A stretch of DNA of 64,000 nt from Nymphaea colorata (taxonomy: Eukaryota > Streptophyta > Magnoliopsida > Nymphaeales > Nymphaeaceae). The notes under the pieces are model-generated. The model was not told the DNA's origin. It saw only the letters and a list, made by a program, of their open reading frames with translations, and made no database searches. Below are positions 47,770 through 60,565 of this stretch, piece after piece; within the stretch, counting starts at the first letter, position 1, and every line of letters starts with the position of its first letter. Both the position numbers and the translations under genes were made by a program. The DNA lies in the NCBI RefSeq assembly GCF_008831285.2, contig NC_045143.1, positions 13,975,151 through 14,039,150 of the forward strand. Direction: 5' to 3'.

Positions 47770-48822
47770 GGACCGGAGAGAGAAAGAGAGAGAGAGAGAG
47801 AGTCTCCAAATATATACTGATCAACTTTTATCTACTAAACTATCACAAATGGCTTCTAAAAGCACGTAAACGAGCATTTGCTTAGCTTGAATTTCTATAT
47901 GTACTTTTATTGTTTAATTATTCCATGACATGAACTAGACAAGCGCCAGATGTACTTAAATTTGCAATATCGGTGTTCATGAAAAGAAAGGGCAGCTTCC
48001 AGAAGTTGGCCCACAAAAGGTTCAATCACCTTAAAATCCTTGTATATCAGCATTTTCTTACTTGGTTTGAACAAATAAGTCCGTTCGTTATTGTTTACTT
48101 GTCAAAGCAATAGATTATTTGAGTAAAATTTAAAAAATCAAAAGAACCAAATTTTAATTACACGGTATTTGAGTTATATGAACTATTAATTTTCTGATTA
48201 TATGAAAAATACATCTCATGAGCATGAAATTGTAACATGTTTTCCAAAGTAGTGAATATTTACAAAACCATATATATTAGGTTAGATAAATTAAGTAGCA
48301 GCTTGCAAAACCATATAAAGGAAATGTTTGAATATGTCCAAGATAATATACATAGACATATATATTGGATCCCAACGTCTATTCTATCACTCGATATCTT
48401 CTCTCAAATAGATAGTTGTTTGATAATTTGATTTGTTTCAAAAATTAGTTGTCATGAATTATTTGTGAAAACGCATATACAGAAACATGGGTAATCCCAG
48501 GTGTACAATCATGGCAATTCTTCTTTTATCTCACTCTTCATTCAATTTAATGTTACTGGTAACCATACAAGTCATTCCATTTAGCTCTGTCCACAGCCGT
48601 CAATAGGCCTTTCAGTGAAAGGTTATAAGTATATCCATACATTGATGATATTTAATATAAAGGCTATAAGTTTGGTAACTAACCCTATCAATCCATTCAC
48701 ACAATAATAAGAGCACCTCTGATATTTTTGTAACATCCCTTTTAGAAATTGTTCGTTGCATAACCAATATATATACATATATATATATATATTTTGAAAT
48801 CAGCCTGCAATCTCCATAGACA
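47770..48822. other. AT-rich intergenic DNA
   Basis: It contains a (GA)n run at about 47777-47802. No gene, domain or RNA was recognised. Confidence 0.55.
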
Positions 48823-48825
48823 AAT

Positions 48826-48827
<2 letters not shown>

Positions 48828-48856
<29 letters not shown>
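48828..48856. repeat. Poly(T) run, 29 bases
   Basis: Uninterrupted T tract. It could be the reverse-strand tail of a retroposed sequence, but no retroposon body was recognised next to it. Confidence 0.9.
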
Positions 48857-48859
<3 letters not shown>

Positions 48860-49034
48860 TTTTGATGCAAGAAAACATCACAAAATGTGCATTCAATCGC
48901 TAAAATCCACGTCCAAGAAATGGATCTTTTTCAATTCCACTTTTGTGATTTTTGACGACACAAGAAAAGAATCATCCCCATAGAGGTAGCTGTTGATTTC
49001 AGTCTTTGTGTGTGCGTGTGTGTAGGGAGTTACG

Positions 49035-49035
<1 letters not shown>

Positions 49036-49083
<48 letters not shown>
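49036..49083. repeat. (TA)n microsatellite
   Basis: About 23 uninterrupted units. Confidence 0.95.
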
Positions 49084-49087
<4 letters not shown>

Positions 49088-49384
49088 GTGATTTCGCTTT
49101 TTAAAAGTCACCCATCCATTTAACTTGGACTGTTCGATCCAATAAGATAGACAATTAAAAGAGAAACAAAAAGAAAACTTGTTGACCCAACTTTTTTACT
49201 GCCAAAATGATTATTTACCCCACTGATCTCTCTGCTAGCGATGACATTTGAGGAACCTCTAGAGACTAGACCGGGTACATTAACAGGGAAAGCGACTCTT
49301 CACCGAAAAAAGTCACTACTGCAAATGACGTTCTGTTCAAAGTGTTGAGTAATCGTCTGCTCATAGAAGCCGGATTCAATCGGG

Positions 49385-49700
49385 CATGATGCCGTCTTCT
49401 TCAGTCAGTCTCAGTCTCCGGGCAAGGAGTTGTTCCGTCCCTCCCAAGGCGGAGCTGTGGAGTCCAGTTCCGAACGCCTTGTTAAGTCAAGTGGAAGTTC
49501 GGAAGGCTCTCAAGTCGACGTGGAGCAGGCGTCACGTGCTTGACAGACCTCCCGTGGAAGTTCCGAAGGCTCTCAAGTCTACGTGGAGCAGGCGTCACCG
49601 AAGAGGCGTCTTCCCTCCGACTACGAGGTGCGGCTTCACATCCGACTTGACTAGCGGCCCATCGGTCGGTCGAGTCCATTCAGTGATCCCAGCCGACTGA
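49385..49700. repeat. GC-rich block with a 63-bp tandem duplication
   Basis: A GC-rich island within AT-rich DNA. A unit starting GTGGAAGTTC occurs at 49491 and again at 49554 (period 63 bp). Its first 44 bases (to 49534 and 49597) match with two differences. The open frames here have no known domain. The likely source is a decayed transposon. Confidence 0.7.
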
Positions 49701-49704
49701 AAAA

Positions 49705-52700
49705 TGTTATACAGATTTTTGTCAAATATTTTTCAAATGCAGAGACTAAGGATCGCACAAACACAAACTTTATGATCCGAACTTTAGGCAGCCAGACCCA
49801 AATCTCCCAACCTGCCATCATTCAAAAAGGACCATTTTGCCCTTGATCACCCTCATTTTGCCTAAACTTTGTTTAATTTTCATGAAATAGCTTGAAACTC
49901 TTCAAAGTCATGTTTTACCATTTTAGTTATGAAAATTTTTATAATTATAAATCACCAAAAGCTTCTGCAATTTCCAGCTCACAATCGGTCGACTTTAGTT
50001 CAAAATGGCTCATTTCCCCTACTTTTTACCAATTTCTTCACACCAAAACATCTGCTAATCTCACTCACATAGTTTTCAAAATTTTTTAGTATTGGGAGAC
50101 TATTTTCAATGAAACCCCTAATTTTCAAAGCCAAATTTCCCTCTATTTGAAATTAGTGTAGAAACCATCATAATGACCGTCTTTTCTACAAAATTCTAAT
50201 TTTTCAAGTTACTTCACCAACTTACTTGATGCATAGCTCCTTTCTTTGCAAATCTTTTCTCGTGATTTAAGTTTCTTTAGATTTTTTGATTTGTGGAGTT
50301 TCCACACACACCAAATTTCACATTAATCCGTGTAGATTTGACATGTCCCTCATGTTGGCATAGTACATGATTTAAATTGTTCTCTGTTTTTTGTTTGTGC
50401 AAACCTATTGATTAGCTTAGGTTTACAAGTTTATCTTTTTTGTCCTCAAAAGCTTTTTTTAAAATTTTAAATGTGGTTGAAAGCTTGATATACAGAGAAT
50501 GGGTATCAAGTTGGCGATCATTGAAAATCTTTACATTAACTTTTGCGCACTCCTGTAACATGAGTTGTGGAGCTATTTTACTATTTTTTGTAAGAAATTT
50601 GCTGATAAATAACTACGTTATTGTTTTTTCAGTCTATAAAATTATACTGATTCTATATTATGCAAAGAATTTATAGTCCATATTTCAAGTAAATCCAAGT
50701 TTTTTTAATATGTTTTGAGTCTTGAAAAAGTTATTGCATTAAAACTATTTTTTGCACAAAATATGTTTTTTGCACTTACACTTTTGCTTAATATCTTTTT
50801 GTGAAAAATAGATTTTTCCAGATTTATCACTTGATACTGATTATGTAATGTGTGGAGTTTTTTTCACCAAAAATGTCGTAAAAATTGGAGATCATTTGTT
50901 TATCTTTTAGGGCTAATCAAATCAGTTGTAAAGAATAAGTTGCAGTTTTCCAAAACTTAACAAAACTTCTATTTTTCACCTAGTTAGGAATTCTTTGTCT
51001 GATTTTTCCATTTTAATCAATTATTTTTATTTTCCTTCTTGGTAAAACTCCAAACCAATGTGGTTAATCATGCAAATCATCATTTTAATGTTTTAAAATA
51101 TGTTTATTTGATTAATTGTATTCATGCATCATCATTAAATGTGCATTGTTTCCAAAATACTACATTTGGACTTTGGCAAATTAGTTTAAAGTTTTGAATG
51201 AGTTTGTGACACTAAACCTTTTTCATTAAGTTTGATTTATCAAGTGAAAGTCTTAATTTCAATCCAAATTCCATATCATTGTGAAATATCATATCATTCA
51301 TGTGTTCTACTTTGTTTTATTCTTTGTTAATGAGCTTAATTGTTTGCTTTCATAATACATTCACATTTCAAAGTTGTACATAGATTTAGGTTTCATATTA
51401 ATCAAGTTAAAATCATTAGCTACATGCATACTTAAGTTAATTATATGAAAATGCAATTTTCAAAATCATAGTTTTCAAATGCACATTTTCAAATTGTTCC
51501 ATTTTTAACTCGTGTTTCTAAAAACCCAAATGCATTCATGATTGAAATCCAATCCTTAGTATTAAACCTACTTAATACCTTAGTCTTCTCCCCATATTTC
51601 AACCAAAACTTGATATTGAGTCCACAACCATGTACTGACAAAACTCTAGTTAGGTTAAACCCAAACCCTAGCATGGTTAAACATAAACTCTAGTTAGGTT
51701 AAAACACAACCTTAATTATGTTAAACCCGAACCCTAGTTAAGTTGGATGTGTGGATCTTGGAGGAATTAGATCCATATCTAAACGAATGGGATATTGATT
51801 TTGAGATCAAGTATAAGATCAAATTTGAATATGATTTGGATAGAAGGAATTGGATTATTGAACTCAGAACTTATGAGAATTAGATCTTGAAATTGGATTT
51901 TATATTAACATCTTTAGATTTGGACCTTATGTAATTCACATTGAGGTTTCCAACCTTCATCCGAAACCACAAATCCCTAAGCCCTGAGATTGGATTATTA
52001 AACTTCATTTTCGTTGAATCATAAACTTTGAATCAAATATCATTTGTGAATTGAACTATATCTGTTAACCAATTCTCAGTCAGGATTTTAACTTAAACTC
52101 CTTCTAGAATAACCCCAAGTCTATACCAAACATATGGATTTAATAATTGGATAATCCTTACTGAAGTCTGATTTGAACTCTAAATCAAGATCTCCCTAGG
52201 TCCATGTCCCGAACTTAGAAACCGGATCTCAATTATGTATTGAATATAGTTTTGTACACATTCATATTAGATCCAGGAATTACCCATTTGCATGGATCTA
52301 TTATGATATGGATCATGAACCATGTTACTTGGTTCGAGGATTTCCAGTTCATGCTCTCAAATTTCTGATGACCACTTAGTTTTCTAAAATTCTTTCATTT
52401 CACAATTTAGAGCTTTTCCTTTGCATTTAGGTTTGCCGGCAATCACATTTTAGAACCTTAAGTACTAAATCCAGTCATTGATATGATCAGCCCGGTTAAA
52501 AGCGACATGAACAATTGGCATTTTCACAATCATTTCCAATAAATTTGAGTTTCAGATGCTTCTATTATCCTAATTCTGATCCACTTACCTTTTCATTTGC
52601 TTATCGACTCTATTTTGAAACTCATCTGAATTTAATTCTGAACTTTGGACCCATGCCCAACCTCAATCCAGGCTTGTTTTATAAGTCCAAGCACAAATTT

Positions 52701-53340
52701 AGATCCAAATCCGGATATAAATCCAAGCCCATATCCAAAATCTTACCTTTGATATAGAAACCAAGCCTTATATCTAGATCCAGATCCAAATTCTACCTCT
52801 AGATAAAAAATAGATACCCAAATCCAAAATTTTAGATCCAAAATCAAACCTTATATCCAAACGTGGATCCAAATCTCAGCCACAAATCCAAAATCATACC
52901 CTAAATAAAAAACGAGGTCAAAAACTCATATTTAAGTTCGATAATAAAAAACAGGCCCGCAACTGGAAAATAGTTCCACAAAATTGCCAAAAGATCCAAT
53001 TTAGATCCAAAAACCAAAAATCTGAATCCTAACTAAAACTCCAACTCAAACGCCCGAAATTGAGTCCAAGAATCAATTCCCAGCATTAATCAAAGCCTTG
53101 CGTGTGTGCACCAACTTCTCCTTTCTTTTCAACTCAACTCTCTACTTCTTAAAATCTAGAACTGGATCTAAATCTAATTTGCAAGCCTAATCCACAATCT
53201 TTACCTTCAACATCAATCTGCGCTATTCCCCATTCAAGGAAATTCGATCTGGACCACAGTGAACCTGGAATCACAAAAAATGGAGTCTGACCTATTTTAT
53301 AAAAGCACTATTTTACCACTTAAAAATATATATATTTATT
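49705..53340. other. AT-rich non-coding stretch, possible long LTR remnant
   Basis: This is 3.6 kb without any recognisable domain. It starts near TGTTATACAGATTTTTG. 51642-51740 holds degenerate units of about 30 bp containing TTAGGTTAAACCC and AACCCTAG words. About 52640-52990 is a degenerate array of ATCCAA/ATCCAG-type hexamers. Length, composition and lack of ORFs would suit a large retrotransposon LTR, but no matching partner is in the window. Confidence 0.4.
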
Positions 53341-54779
53341 TTTTTTTTATTTTTTTTTTAACGTGGGACCCCTGGGGAGGGTAGAGCAAAGGCCACCTTC
53401 ATTGGCCCAGAAATGGGCATATATATATATATATATATATCGTGCCCTCTGTGCACCCTGGACGGGGCTTACCACTCATGTTAAAATAGGGGAAGAAAAC
53501 TTATCAGTAGGGCACCACCTTCGACCGTGCCAGCCTTCTGCTCTTCTTGCTCAGAACCTGGTATGCCTCTCTCTCTCTCTCTCTTTGTGTTTCTCTAAGT
53601 CTCTCCCTCTCTGTGTCGGCAGATGGCGCAGAGAGTTGGTCCCCTCTCTGGGACGTAAATCCTAGTGCATAAACCCGCAAGTTCCAAATCCCCACTGTAT
53701 CATCCAGCGAGTGCCGTCGTCTTGGGCATCGATTATTGTTGGAGCTGGACTTGCTGTCTCTAGGCAAAGAGAACAACGGGAAATTTTACTAGGTGCCTTT
53801 ATCAATGTGTTCATTTTTACTTCCCTTTTCGTTAAGTAAACTGTTTAGAGATCGATCCTTTTTCTGAGATTTTTGTTTCTGCATATTTAGTTGGTCTTCG
53901 TTTAAGCGAAAATGTGACAATGTGGACAGCTTTTTCAAAACCTAGTTTTAATGGTTTTTTTGTTGACTCTCTAATTTTTGAACTTATCAAGATATGGCAA
54001 ATCAATCTTCTTGTTAAGAAATCTGATCTAAGATGAGCTAATCCTTGATCTTAGGTAAAGATTAGAGGTTTCAATGTATATCACTAAAATAAAAAAGACT
54101 ATATAGTGTGAAGTCGGCAATCAATAAAAATATACTCCTCTCATTTTCCAGTTCTTTTCTTTCAGAGCCAGGTTTTTTTTAGATATGATTCCCATTGTAA
54201 TTCCTGATTTAATTGACTGGGTCTTCATCGGACAATCTCTATCATTGTCTGTAGGCTGTTATTGGCAGATTCTTGAATTTCTAGAGAGGTGACCGGCGAT
54301 CAACCAACTTTCCAACCCCTTCATATCAACATTACGAAGCTTATTTGGTTAAGGGAGGATCAATTCGAGTGAAGAGTGAAGCGCTGTGCAGAAAATTCCA
54401 CCTGTTGCCTGAGATGAGCCATCGCCCGGAAAACAGAGCCATCGACGGTGATTTCATGCCTAATTTTTCAATACCAAATTGGAATTCAATCTCGTCTAGT
54501 GACTCATTCTAACACTTCTTGGTGATTCATCGTAATCATGTTCAAATTTAATCACTGCTTGTTACTGTGAATTCTCTGATTTTGCTGGTTCAACGACGAC
54601 CAAGAGCGAGGATGAATCGTCTGCAGATCACGTGGCATTAACAATTCGGTGGAATTAGGCGTCGAGTAGGATTCCAAACGAATCCTAGTGGCCAGCAGAG
54701 CATTGTAGAATTATTTCAGAATTATTGGTGTTGACTGGAGAGAGCGCCCGAGGATTCTTTCATCGCCCGCAACTCAGGG
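53341..54779. other. Intergenic DNA with a GC-richer patch
   Basis: 53360-53760 is GC-richer and holds an (AT)n run (53419-53440) and a (TC)n run (53566-53584). The rest is AT-rich. No gene could be supported. The end probably belongs to the copia leader/LTR that becomes recognisable at 54780. Confidence 0.45.
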
Positions 54780-55126
54780 AGCAAACAATTGACGCTGGCA
54801 ACAATCCAGCCACCGCTTCCCCATTTCCGTCAAAGGATTGGGATTACCTGATAATCCAATGATTCATTTCAACACTTTTAAAGAATTGTACTATTTGTGA
54901 ACAAGATTAATCTTGATTGCATATCTGTGATGGGGATCGAGGGAGACATAGAATGACGAGAGAGCAGCAGGTTTACGGAGGATGTTTCTCTGACACCGAC
55001 TGAAATTCAGTAGAGTTTGACATGGAGGTGATAAGATCTATGATCAGGATCAGTTACAAAGGACACCGTATGGTTTCCAAAACTCAAGAGCTAACCAAAA
55101 CTGACTAATCTTCTCTAAATATGAAG
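54780..55126 (+). mobile_element. Copia leader and LTR-start remnants
   Basis: 54790-54880 is similar to 57617-57705 (shared CGCTTCCCCA/TGCTTCCCCA and GGATTGGGATTAC/GAATTGGGATTAC). 55028-55126 is nearly identical to 57180-57290 (TAAGATCTATG, GATCAGGATCA, TACAAAGGACAC, AACTCAAGAGCTA). In 57180 the second sequence directly follows a pol end and polypurine tract, so it is the start of an LTR. Here the order leader then LTR start implies a mostly deleted copy of the same family. Confidence 0.65.
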
Positions 55127-55985
55127 GTTTTAAAACATGAAAGCTATCACTTTTCTTTAACAGGGGAAAGATCCATGAAAAGCGAGAGTAGTTGTCAACA
55201 ATTAAGAACTAATACGTGTACCCTTCTCGTGAAGCACATGGTGCTGGCCCCCAAAGATCAACATGTAACACTTCAAGAGGTTTGGTCGCATGAAACTCAG
55301 CTTTGGGAAAAGAATTTTATGCATTTTTCCAAGCACACATGAAGAACAAAAACCTAATTTATGTCTTTCATTAACAGAAATTAAACCAGCAACTTTCAAC
55401 GAGTTTAACAACTGAAAGTGAACATGCCCTAGACGTGAATGCCATAACTGAAAACTTGAGTAAGAATTTTGAGGAACCAAAGAAGTATTAGTAGTCTTTA
55501 ATTGATCGTCATCTCCAATACTGATAGGGTTGCTAGTACAGTCCTTCCTTTCTCTCGTCCATCTATAGAGTCCTCCTTTCTCAAGCGGCCCTGTGTGAAG
55601 ACTCTTGTCCGTCTGCATACTCTTAACAATAAAACCATTAAAGGAAAATTCAATAGAGCATTGATTGTCTTTGGTAAACCTTGCTACTGACATAAGATTC
55701 TTGTGTGCTTTAGAAGCATTCAATACATTTTTCAAAACAAAGGATGACGTTTTGCTAGGTAGGTACATGTTTCCTATATTTTTAATTTGCATCTTACTAC
55801 CATTGCCAACTATAATAGAATTAGAACTATGATAAGGAACGCTACCTTGCATATATTTTTCTAAATTTGTCACATGGTGGGAGGCACCTGTGTCTGGATA
55901 CCAGGCTGAGTCTTGAGTATTGCTTTTAGTCATGGCTGGTGCATCCAACAACTTGACGTCAATAATGCCTTCCTTCATAGAACAT
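55126..55985 (-). pseudogene. Copia protease to integrase N-terminus, inverted piece
   Basis: On the minus strand, SAWYPDTGASHHVTN holds the protease active site (DTG codons 55886-55894). It is followed by FVLKNVLNASKAHKNLMSVA, the GAG-pre-integrase finger region (LWHSRLGHVHFQLLNSLK, CSSCVLGKMHK), and then, after a frameshift near 55265, VDLWGPAPCASREGYTY and VDNYSRFSWIF from the integrase core. The last piece reaches about 55130. It is oriented opposite to the RT piece that abuts it at 55985, although in an intact element both lie on one strand. Confidence 0.88.
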
Positions 55986-57176
55986 AGAAAGAAGAGGTTT
56001 TCATGATTCAGCCGCCTGGTTTTGAAAATTCAGAATTGCCAAATCATGTTTGCATACTAAAAAAGTCTCTCTATGGACTCAAACAAGCTCCTAGATCCTG
56101 CTTTGACAGCTTGAAGCAGTTTCTCATCAGAGAAGAATTTCAAGAATCACAGTCTGATTCATCACTTTTTATTCATAATTTGGGGTCTAGCACTATGTAT
56201 TTCCTAATCTATGTCGATGACATTATTCTAACTGGTAGCTCCAAGAAAGAAATACAAAATTTTATTGAAAAGCTTGGACAACATTTCTCCCTCAAAGATC
56301 TAGGACAAATACATTACTTCCTTGGAATTGAGGTATGTTTCGACAACGATCATCTTGTTCTTTCACAAAAGAAATATATCCTTGATATTCTCAAAAAGCC
56401 AAAAAAGCCAGGATGGAAAAATGTAAAGATGTTGTTACCCCTGCCATTCCAAATTTACCCCTCTCACGACATGAAGGGGAAAGGCTCATGGACGCTACGC
56501 TTCATAGGAGCATTGTTGGAGCCTTGCAATATGTCACTCTTACTCGACCTGATATTGCCTTTGCTGTTAATAAAGCATGCCAATTTATGCATGATCCTAA
56601 CGACTTTCATTGGAGTCATATCAAGCTCATTCTTCGATACTTACAAGGCACAAACATGTATGGTCTTCAAATTCGAAGAAATACATCTATGACGTTAGAA
56701 GCATATGCCGATGCCGATTGGGCTGGTTGTCCAGATGATAGAAGATCAACTAGTGGACTTGTTACTATACTCGGAGGAAATATTATATCTTGGAGATCAA
56801 CCAAACAACATACTATAGCCCGTTCAAGCACTGAAGCAGAATATAAAGCTCTTGAGATTGCCGTTTCAGAAATTATTTGGTTACAATCTCTACTCAAGGA
56901 ACTCAAGATTCACATTTCAGCATCACCGACACTCAGATGTGATAACCTTGGAGCTACTTACCTTGCTGCTAATCCAGTTTTTCATGCAAGAACAAAACAT
57001 ATTGAAATTGATTTTCACTCTATTAGAGAGAAAGCTGCCAACAAGGAAGTGCAAATTGAATTTGTCACATCTGAAGACCAACTGGCTGATATCTTGACCA
57101 AAGCACTTGCTGGACCACGATTCACTGGTCTAAGGAACAAGCTCAATCTTGTTGACACCAAGATTAGCTTGAGGGG
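55986..57176 (+). pseudogene. Copia reverse transcriptase and RNase H
   Basis: It starts mid-RT with EVFMIQPPGFEN, then KKSLYGLKQAPRSCFDSL, the catalytic LIYVDDIILTGSS (YVDD 56210-56221), KDLGQIHYFLGIEV and LSQKKYILDIL. A one-base frameshift near 56405-56415 moves to the second frame: LTRPDIAFAVNKACQFMHDP, LILRYLQGT, then RNase H with [57 protein letters not shown] and DQLADILTKALAGPRF. It ends at TKISL beside a polypurine tract (GAGGGGGAA). The frame is otherwise intact, so this is a fairly young copy. Confidence 0.93.
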
Positions 57177-57928
57177 GAATGGTAAGATCTATGGAACGAA
57201 TACGATCAGGATCAATTACAAAGGACACGGTATGGTTTTCGAAACTCAAGAGCTATCCAAAACTGACCAATCTTCTCTAAATGAGAAAGAAATCATTTCC
57301 CCTATCTTCTCCTATAATTATACCCCAATCTGTCGTGTAAATCAAGATCCTAAAATCAAAGATCTAAATTGCATAAAGTGATTATAAATATCTGTACTCT
57401 CCCTATGTGGCAATATAATTGAAGAGTCTTTGTGTGGACGTAGGCTGATTTTAGCCGAACCACATTACACTTGTGTGTTAATATTTTCTTTCAACTGGAG
57501 GTCGATTTTATATGACTCACAATCTCTTGTTGATTTCTTCTGGAGAATTACAGAACCATCAGAACGGTGGGAAAGAAAGATTTCAACTATTCTTCTGCCT
57601 CAGATAGCGTAGGAAGCTAATTGATTCCACCGGCGATAATCCGGTGACTGCTTCCCCAATCTCTGTCACAGAATTGGGATTACTCGTAATTCTGGTGACG
57701 CGTTCAACCTCTGAGTTTCCATTGTTAATTCTTGAGATTGAATGGTGATTCCTTTGCATTTTGTTTGTCGAATTTGTGTGTGAGACTGTGGTGGAAGGAA
57801 GAATAGGTTCTGTTACTGCTTGAGAACCAAGAGGAGGTTGACCAGCAACATGAGCAACACCACCAGTGATCTCTGAGCCTTCCGAAGACGCTGAAGACGA
57901 ATTTGATCTATGATTAACTCAGAGGAAG
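57177..57928 (+). mobile_element. Copia LTR and leader between two element pieces
   Basis: Begins right after the polypurine tract with TGGTAAGATCTATGG. It contains TATAAATAT near 57384 and a U-rich stretch, and the section 57617-57705 matches 54790-54880. The gag of the next piece starts at 57929. The exact 3' end of the LTR and a tRNA primer site could not be fixed. Confidence 0.55.
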
Positions 57929-59223
57929 ATGGCAGAAAGGGGAGAGACGATTCTAAAAGAACCTAATGATGTAGACGACATTAGCACAGTAAGCCCAAAT
58001 TATGTTCATCATTTAGATGGACCAAGTACCCCCTGGTCTCTAATGTCTTGACAGGAGATAACTATATGATGTGGCAAAAGGCCATGAGGATAGCCCTTTC
58101 TGCCAAAAACAAGTTGGGCTTCGTCGACGGATCCATTGCCAAACTTGACAGACTCATCTCCCTAAAAATTACATGGGAAAGATGCAACAACCTGGTTCAG
58201 TCTTGGTTTTTAAACTTCATCCATAAAGATCTCTTGGCAAGTGTAATTCATGTCAAAATTCCTGCCCAAATTTGGAGCGATCTTGAGGCTCAATTTTCTC
58301 AAGCCAATGGCCCATGCATTTACCAAATACAATTTCAGATAATGAACTGCAAACAAAGTCAGTCTTCCATTGCAGCTCATTACACAAGAATGAAGGGATT
58401 ATGGGATGAGTTGGCTTTGTATGCTACATTCTAGATTGTTCATGTGGTTCCATGAAGGCTATTGAGTGTCTTCGCCAACAAGATCAACTTATGTAGTTCT
58501 TGATGGGCCTTAATGCCAGCTATGCTGCCATTAGAGGCCAACTCTTGTTGATGGGCTCGCTTCCTACTAGAGCCAAGGCTTATTCTCTTCTTATTCAGGA
58601 GGAGAAACAAATGACGTTAATATAGTACATGCTCCAGAAAAGGTCTCTATCCTTGCAACATACCCTCCATCACATATGCATGAAAGAAAAAAAAAACAAT
58701 CAAACCAAGGAAAGAGGAAGGCCACATATGAAGTGCAAGCATTGTGGAAAGATTGGATACATCAAAGCTAAGTGTTATTTTCTTCTTGGTTTCCCTACCA
58801 GGTTTGGTTCTTCTAATGCACTGACAAAGCTAAAGGCTAATGCCACCCTAGGAACTGCATCCACTGATCAACCCAATGAACAACTATTCAAAAAATTCCT
58901 TGAATTCATGGAAACTCTAATCAAGGTACCAATGAACCCAGAGTTAACCTCTCATGTAAATACCCTTCACCCATTTCATGTTTTATTTCTAAACAATCAT
59001 GGATCCTTGACACCGGTGCAACGCACCACATCACTAACCTTATCTCCAACATTCGTGAGCCCATCTCCACCAGCCACCCTCCAATCAACCTGCCAAATGG
59101 GTCCAAAGCCAATGTCACCCATATAGGTGACGTAGTTTTGCACCCAAACGTAACATTAAAAAATGTTCTTTATGTTCCTACCTTTGCATTCAACTTAATA
59201 TTTATTCCTAAACTTTGTAGTGA
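57929..59223 (+). pseudogene. Copia gag and protease start
   Basis: The ATG at 57929 opens MAERGETILKEPNDVDDIST. A frameshift near 58025-58045 leads to TGDNYMMWQKAMRIALSAKN and WSDLEAQFSQANGPCIYQIQ (the UBN2-type copia gag). Another at about 58430 leads to GSMKAIECLRQQDQL, a TAG, and MGLNASYAAIRGQLLLMGSL. The zinc knuckle CKHCGKIGYIKAKC has Tyr where the metal-binding His should be. After a further shift, SWILDTGATHHITN (DTG codons 59009-59017) starts the protease, ending NVLYVPTFAFNLI near 59223, where homology stops. This family differs from the inverted piece at 55126. Confidence 0.85.
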
Positions 59224-60440
59224 TTTAAGATGTGATGCAAAATTTAATCAGAGAAATTGCATACCTAATATATATTTGATTTTGTTTTTTATTTATGCCT
59301 ATAATTAATGTCCTCTAATGAAGGTGTAGTTTGTCTTTCTTGCCAAATTTCATAGTTTCACTTACTTGCAATATACAGTATATCATGATAGTTTCAAAGA
59401 CAAGTTTGACCTAAGCATAAACATACAAACGTCAAAAAGAAAATATATAATATCAAAACTTACAGATAATGAAGAACTATTGTGAAAAAAATTGAAGAAG
59501 TTATGCAGAAATGCAGGGATGAAGGGTATCAAGTTTGAGATCTTAGATTGGGTTCAAGATTATAAGTTCCAATATTATCATTATGCAGTATGAGCTTTTC
59601 CATGGTATTGTCCTCCTAAGGTTGGACATTTTGAAATTTTTACTATTGGATGATTTCTATTTCCTTGTCACTAAGATGTTATCAAATGCAGTAGTTCCCT
59701 TAACGGCATAATCACATTCTAACATAGCATTTGGTATGCCTTCTAAGTGAGTTGACCTAGAAACTTCTCCATTCAAGTATGTTGACAGTTCAATCTCTAG
59801 CACTTACTTTTGTTGTTAGCAAAAGTAAGATGATTTTCTTTGTACTCATTATATATGAGAAATAAATCTTATATAACCCTTGGAACCTGACCATCAAGTT
59901 GTCTTCTTTCTCAGGCAACAAACATATTGAGTGCGGGCACACAATGCATAGGAATTGTCTCAACAAAATGAAGAAACATGAAAAATGTGCATTTAGAAAC
60001 TTTCAGAAATAGTATCTGTTTATGCTTATAGTTCCTATGGCAGGTGACCATCCATACTATCAGTTTGTGTATGGACTTCTGAGTGATGTTCAAGTACAGA
60101 GAATTTTGTTGAGACTACTCATCCGCACTTCCACTAGGCATATCAATGTCTTTGGACCATGGTTGTTCTCTATAATTCATCATTATCGGATACATCAGTA
60201 TGAAAATGAATTAAATGTTTTCTTTTAAAAAGATGCATGAATTTTTTATGACATTTTGTACATATAGATATATTATACCTTGTTAAAAAATGCATTCAAC
60301 CTTTTTCCTTTCTAATAAAGTGTGCAAATTTTTGTAGGACATGGTCCTACATATGGACGTATGTATATTTATATGGAAACAAATCTAAGTCTCTTGTCTT
60401 ACACCCTAACCATCACTATTTGTGCACACATAGTTATGTC
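59224..60440. other. AT-rich intergenic DNA
   Basis: No domain, repeat or RNA recognised. The short open frames (for example 60022-60228) have no gene-like features. Confidence 0.5.
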
Positions 60441-60565
60441 TAGGCATTGGGCCATGCCTGGCCGGCCCGACCCATTTACTGGAGGCCGTTAACAACCCAA
60501 CTTCAGGCCGGGCGAGCCGGGTTAGGCTGTGTCGAGTTAGGTTGGGATTTGGCCCCTCCTCCCTT
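60441..60565. mobile_element. Probable hAT terminal and subterminal region
   Basis: TAGGCATTGGGCCATGCCTG followed by GCCGGCCCGACCC and then CCGGGCGAGCCGGG. This resembles the TAGGGRTGGGCATC-GGCCGG ends of the element at 18436-19140 and lies on the 3' side of the decayed transposase at 61455-63335. The matching other end was not found inside the window. Confidence 0.5.

Noticed and set aside
49482-49679. Repeat-bearing small protein on either strand of the GC-rich block
   Set aside because: The internal repeat follows from the 63-bp tandem duplication. No start context or homology.
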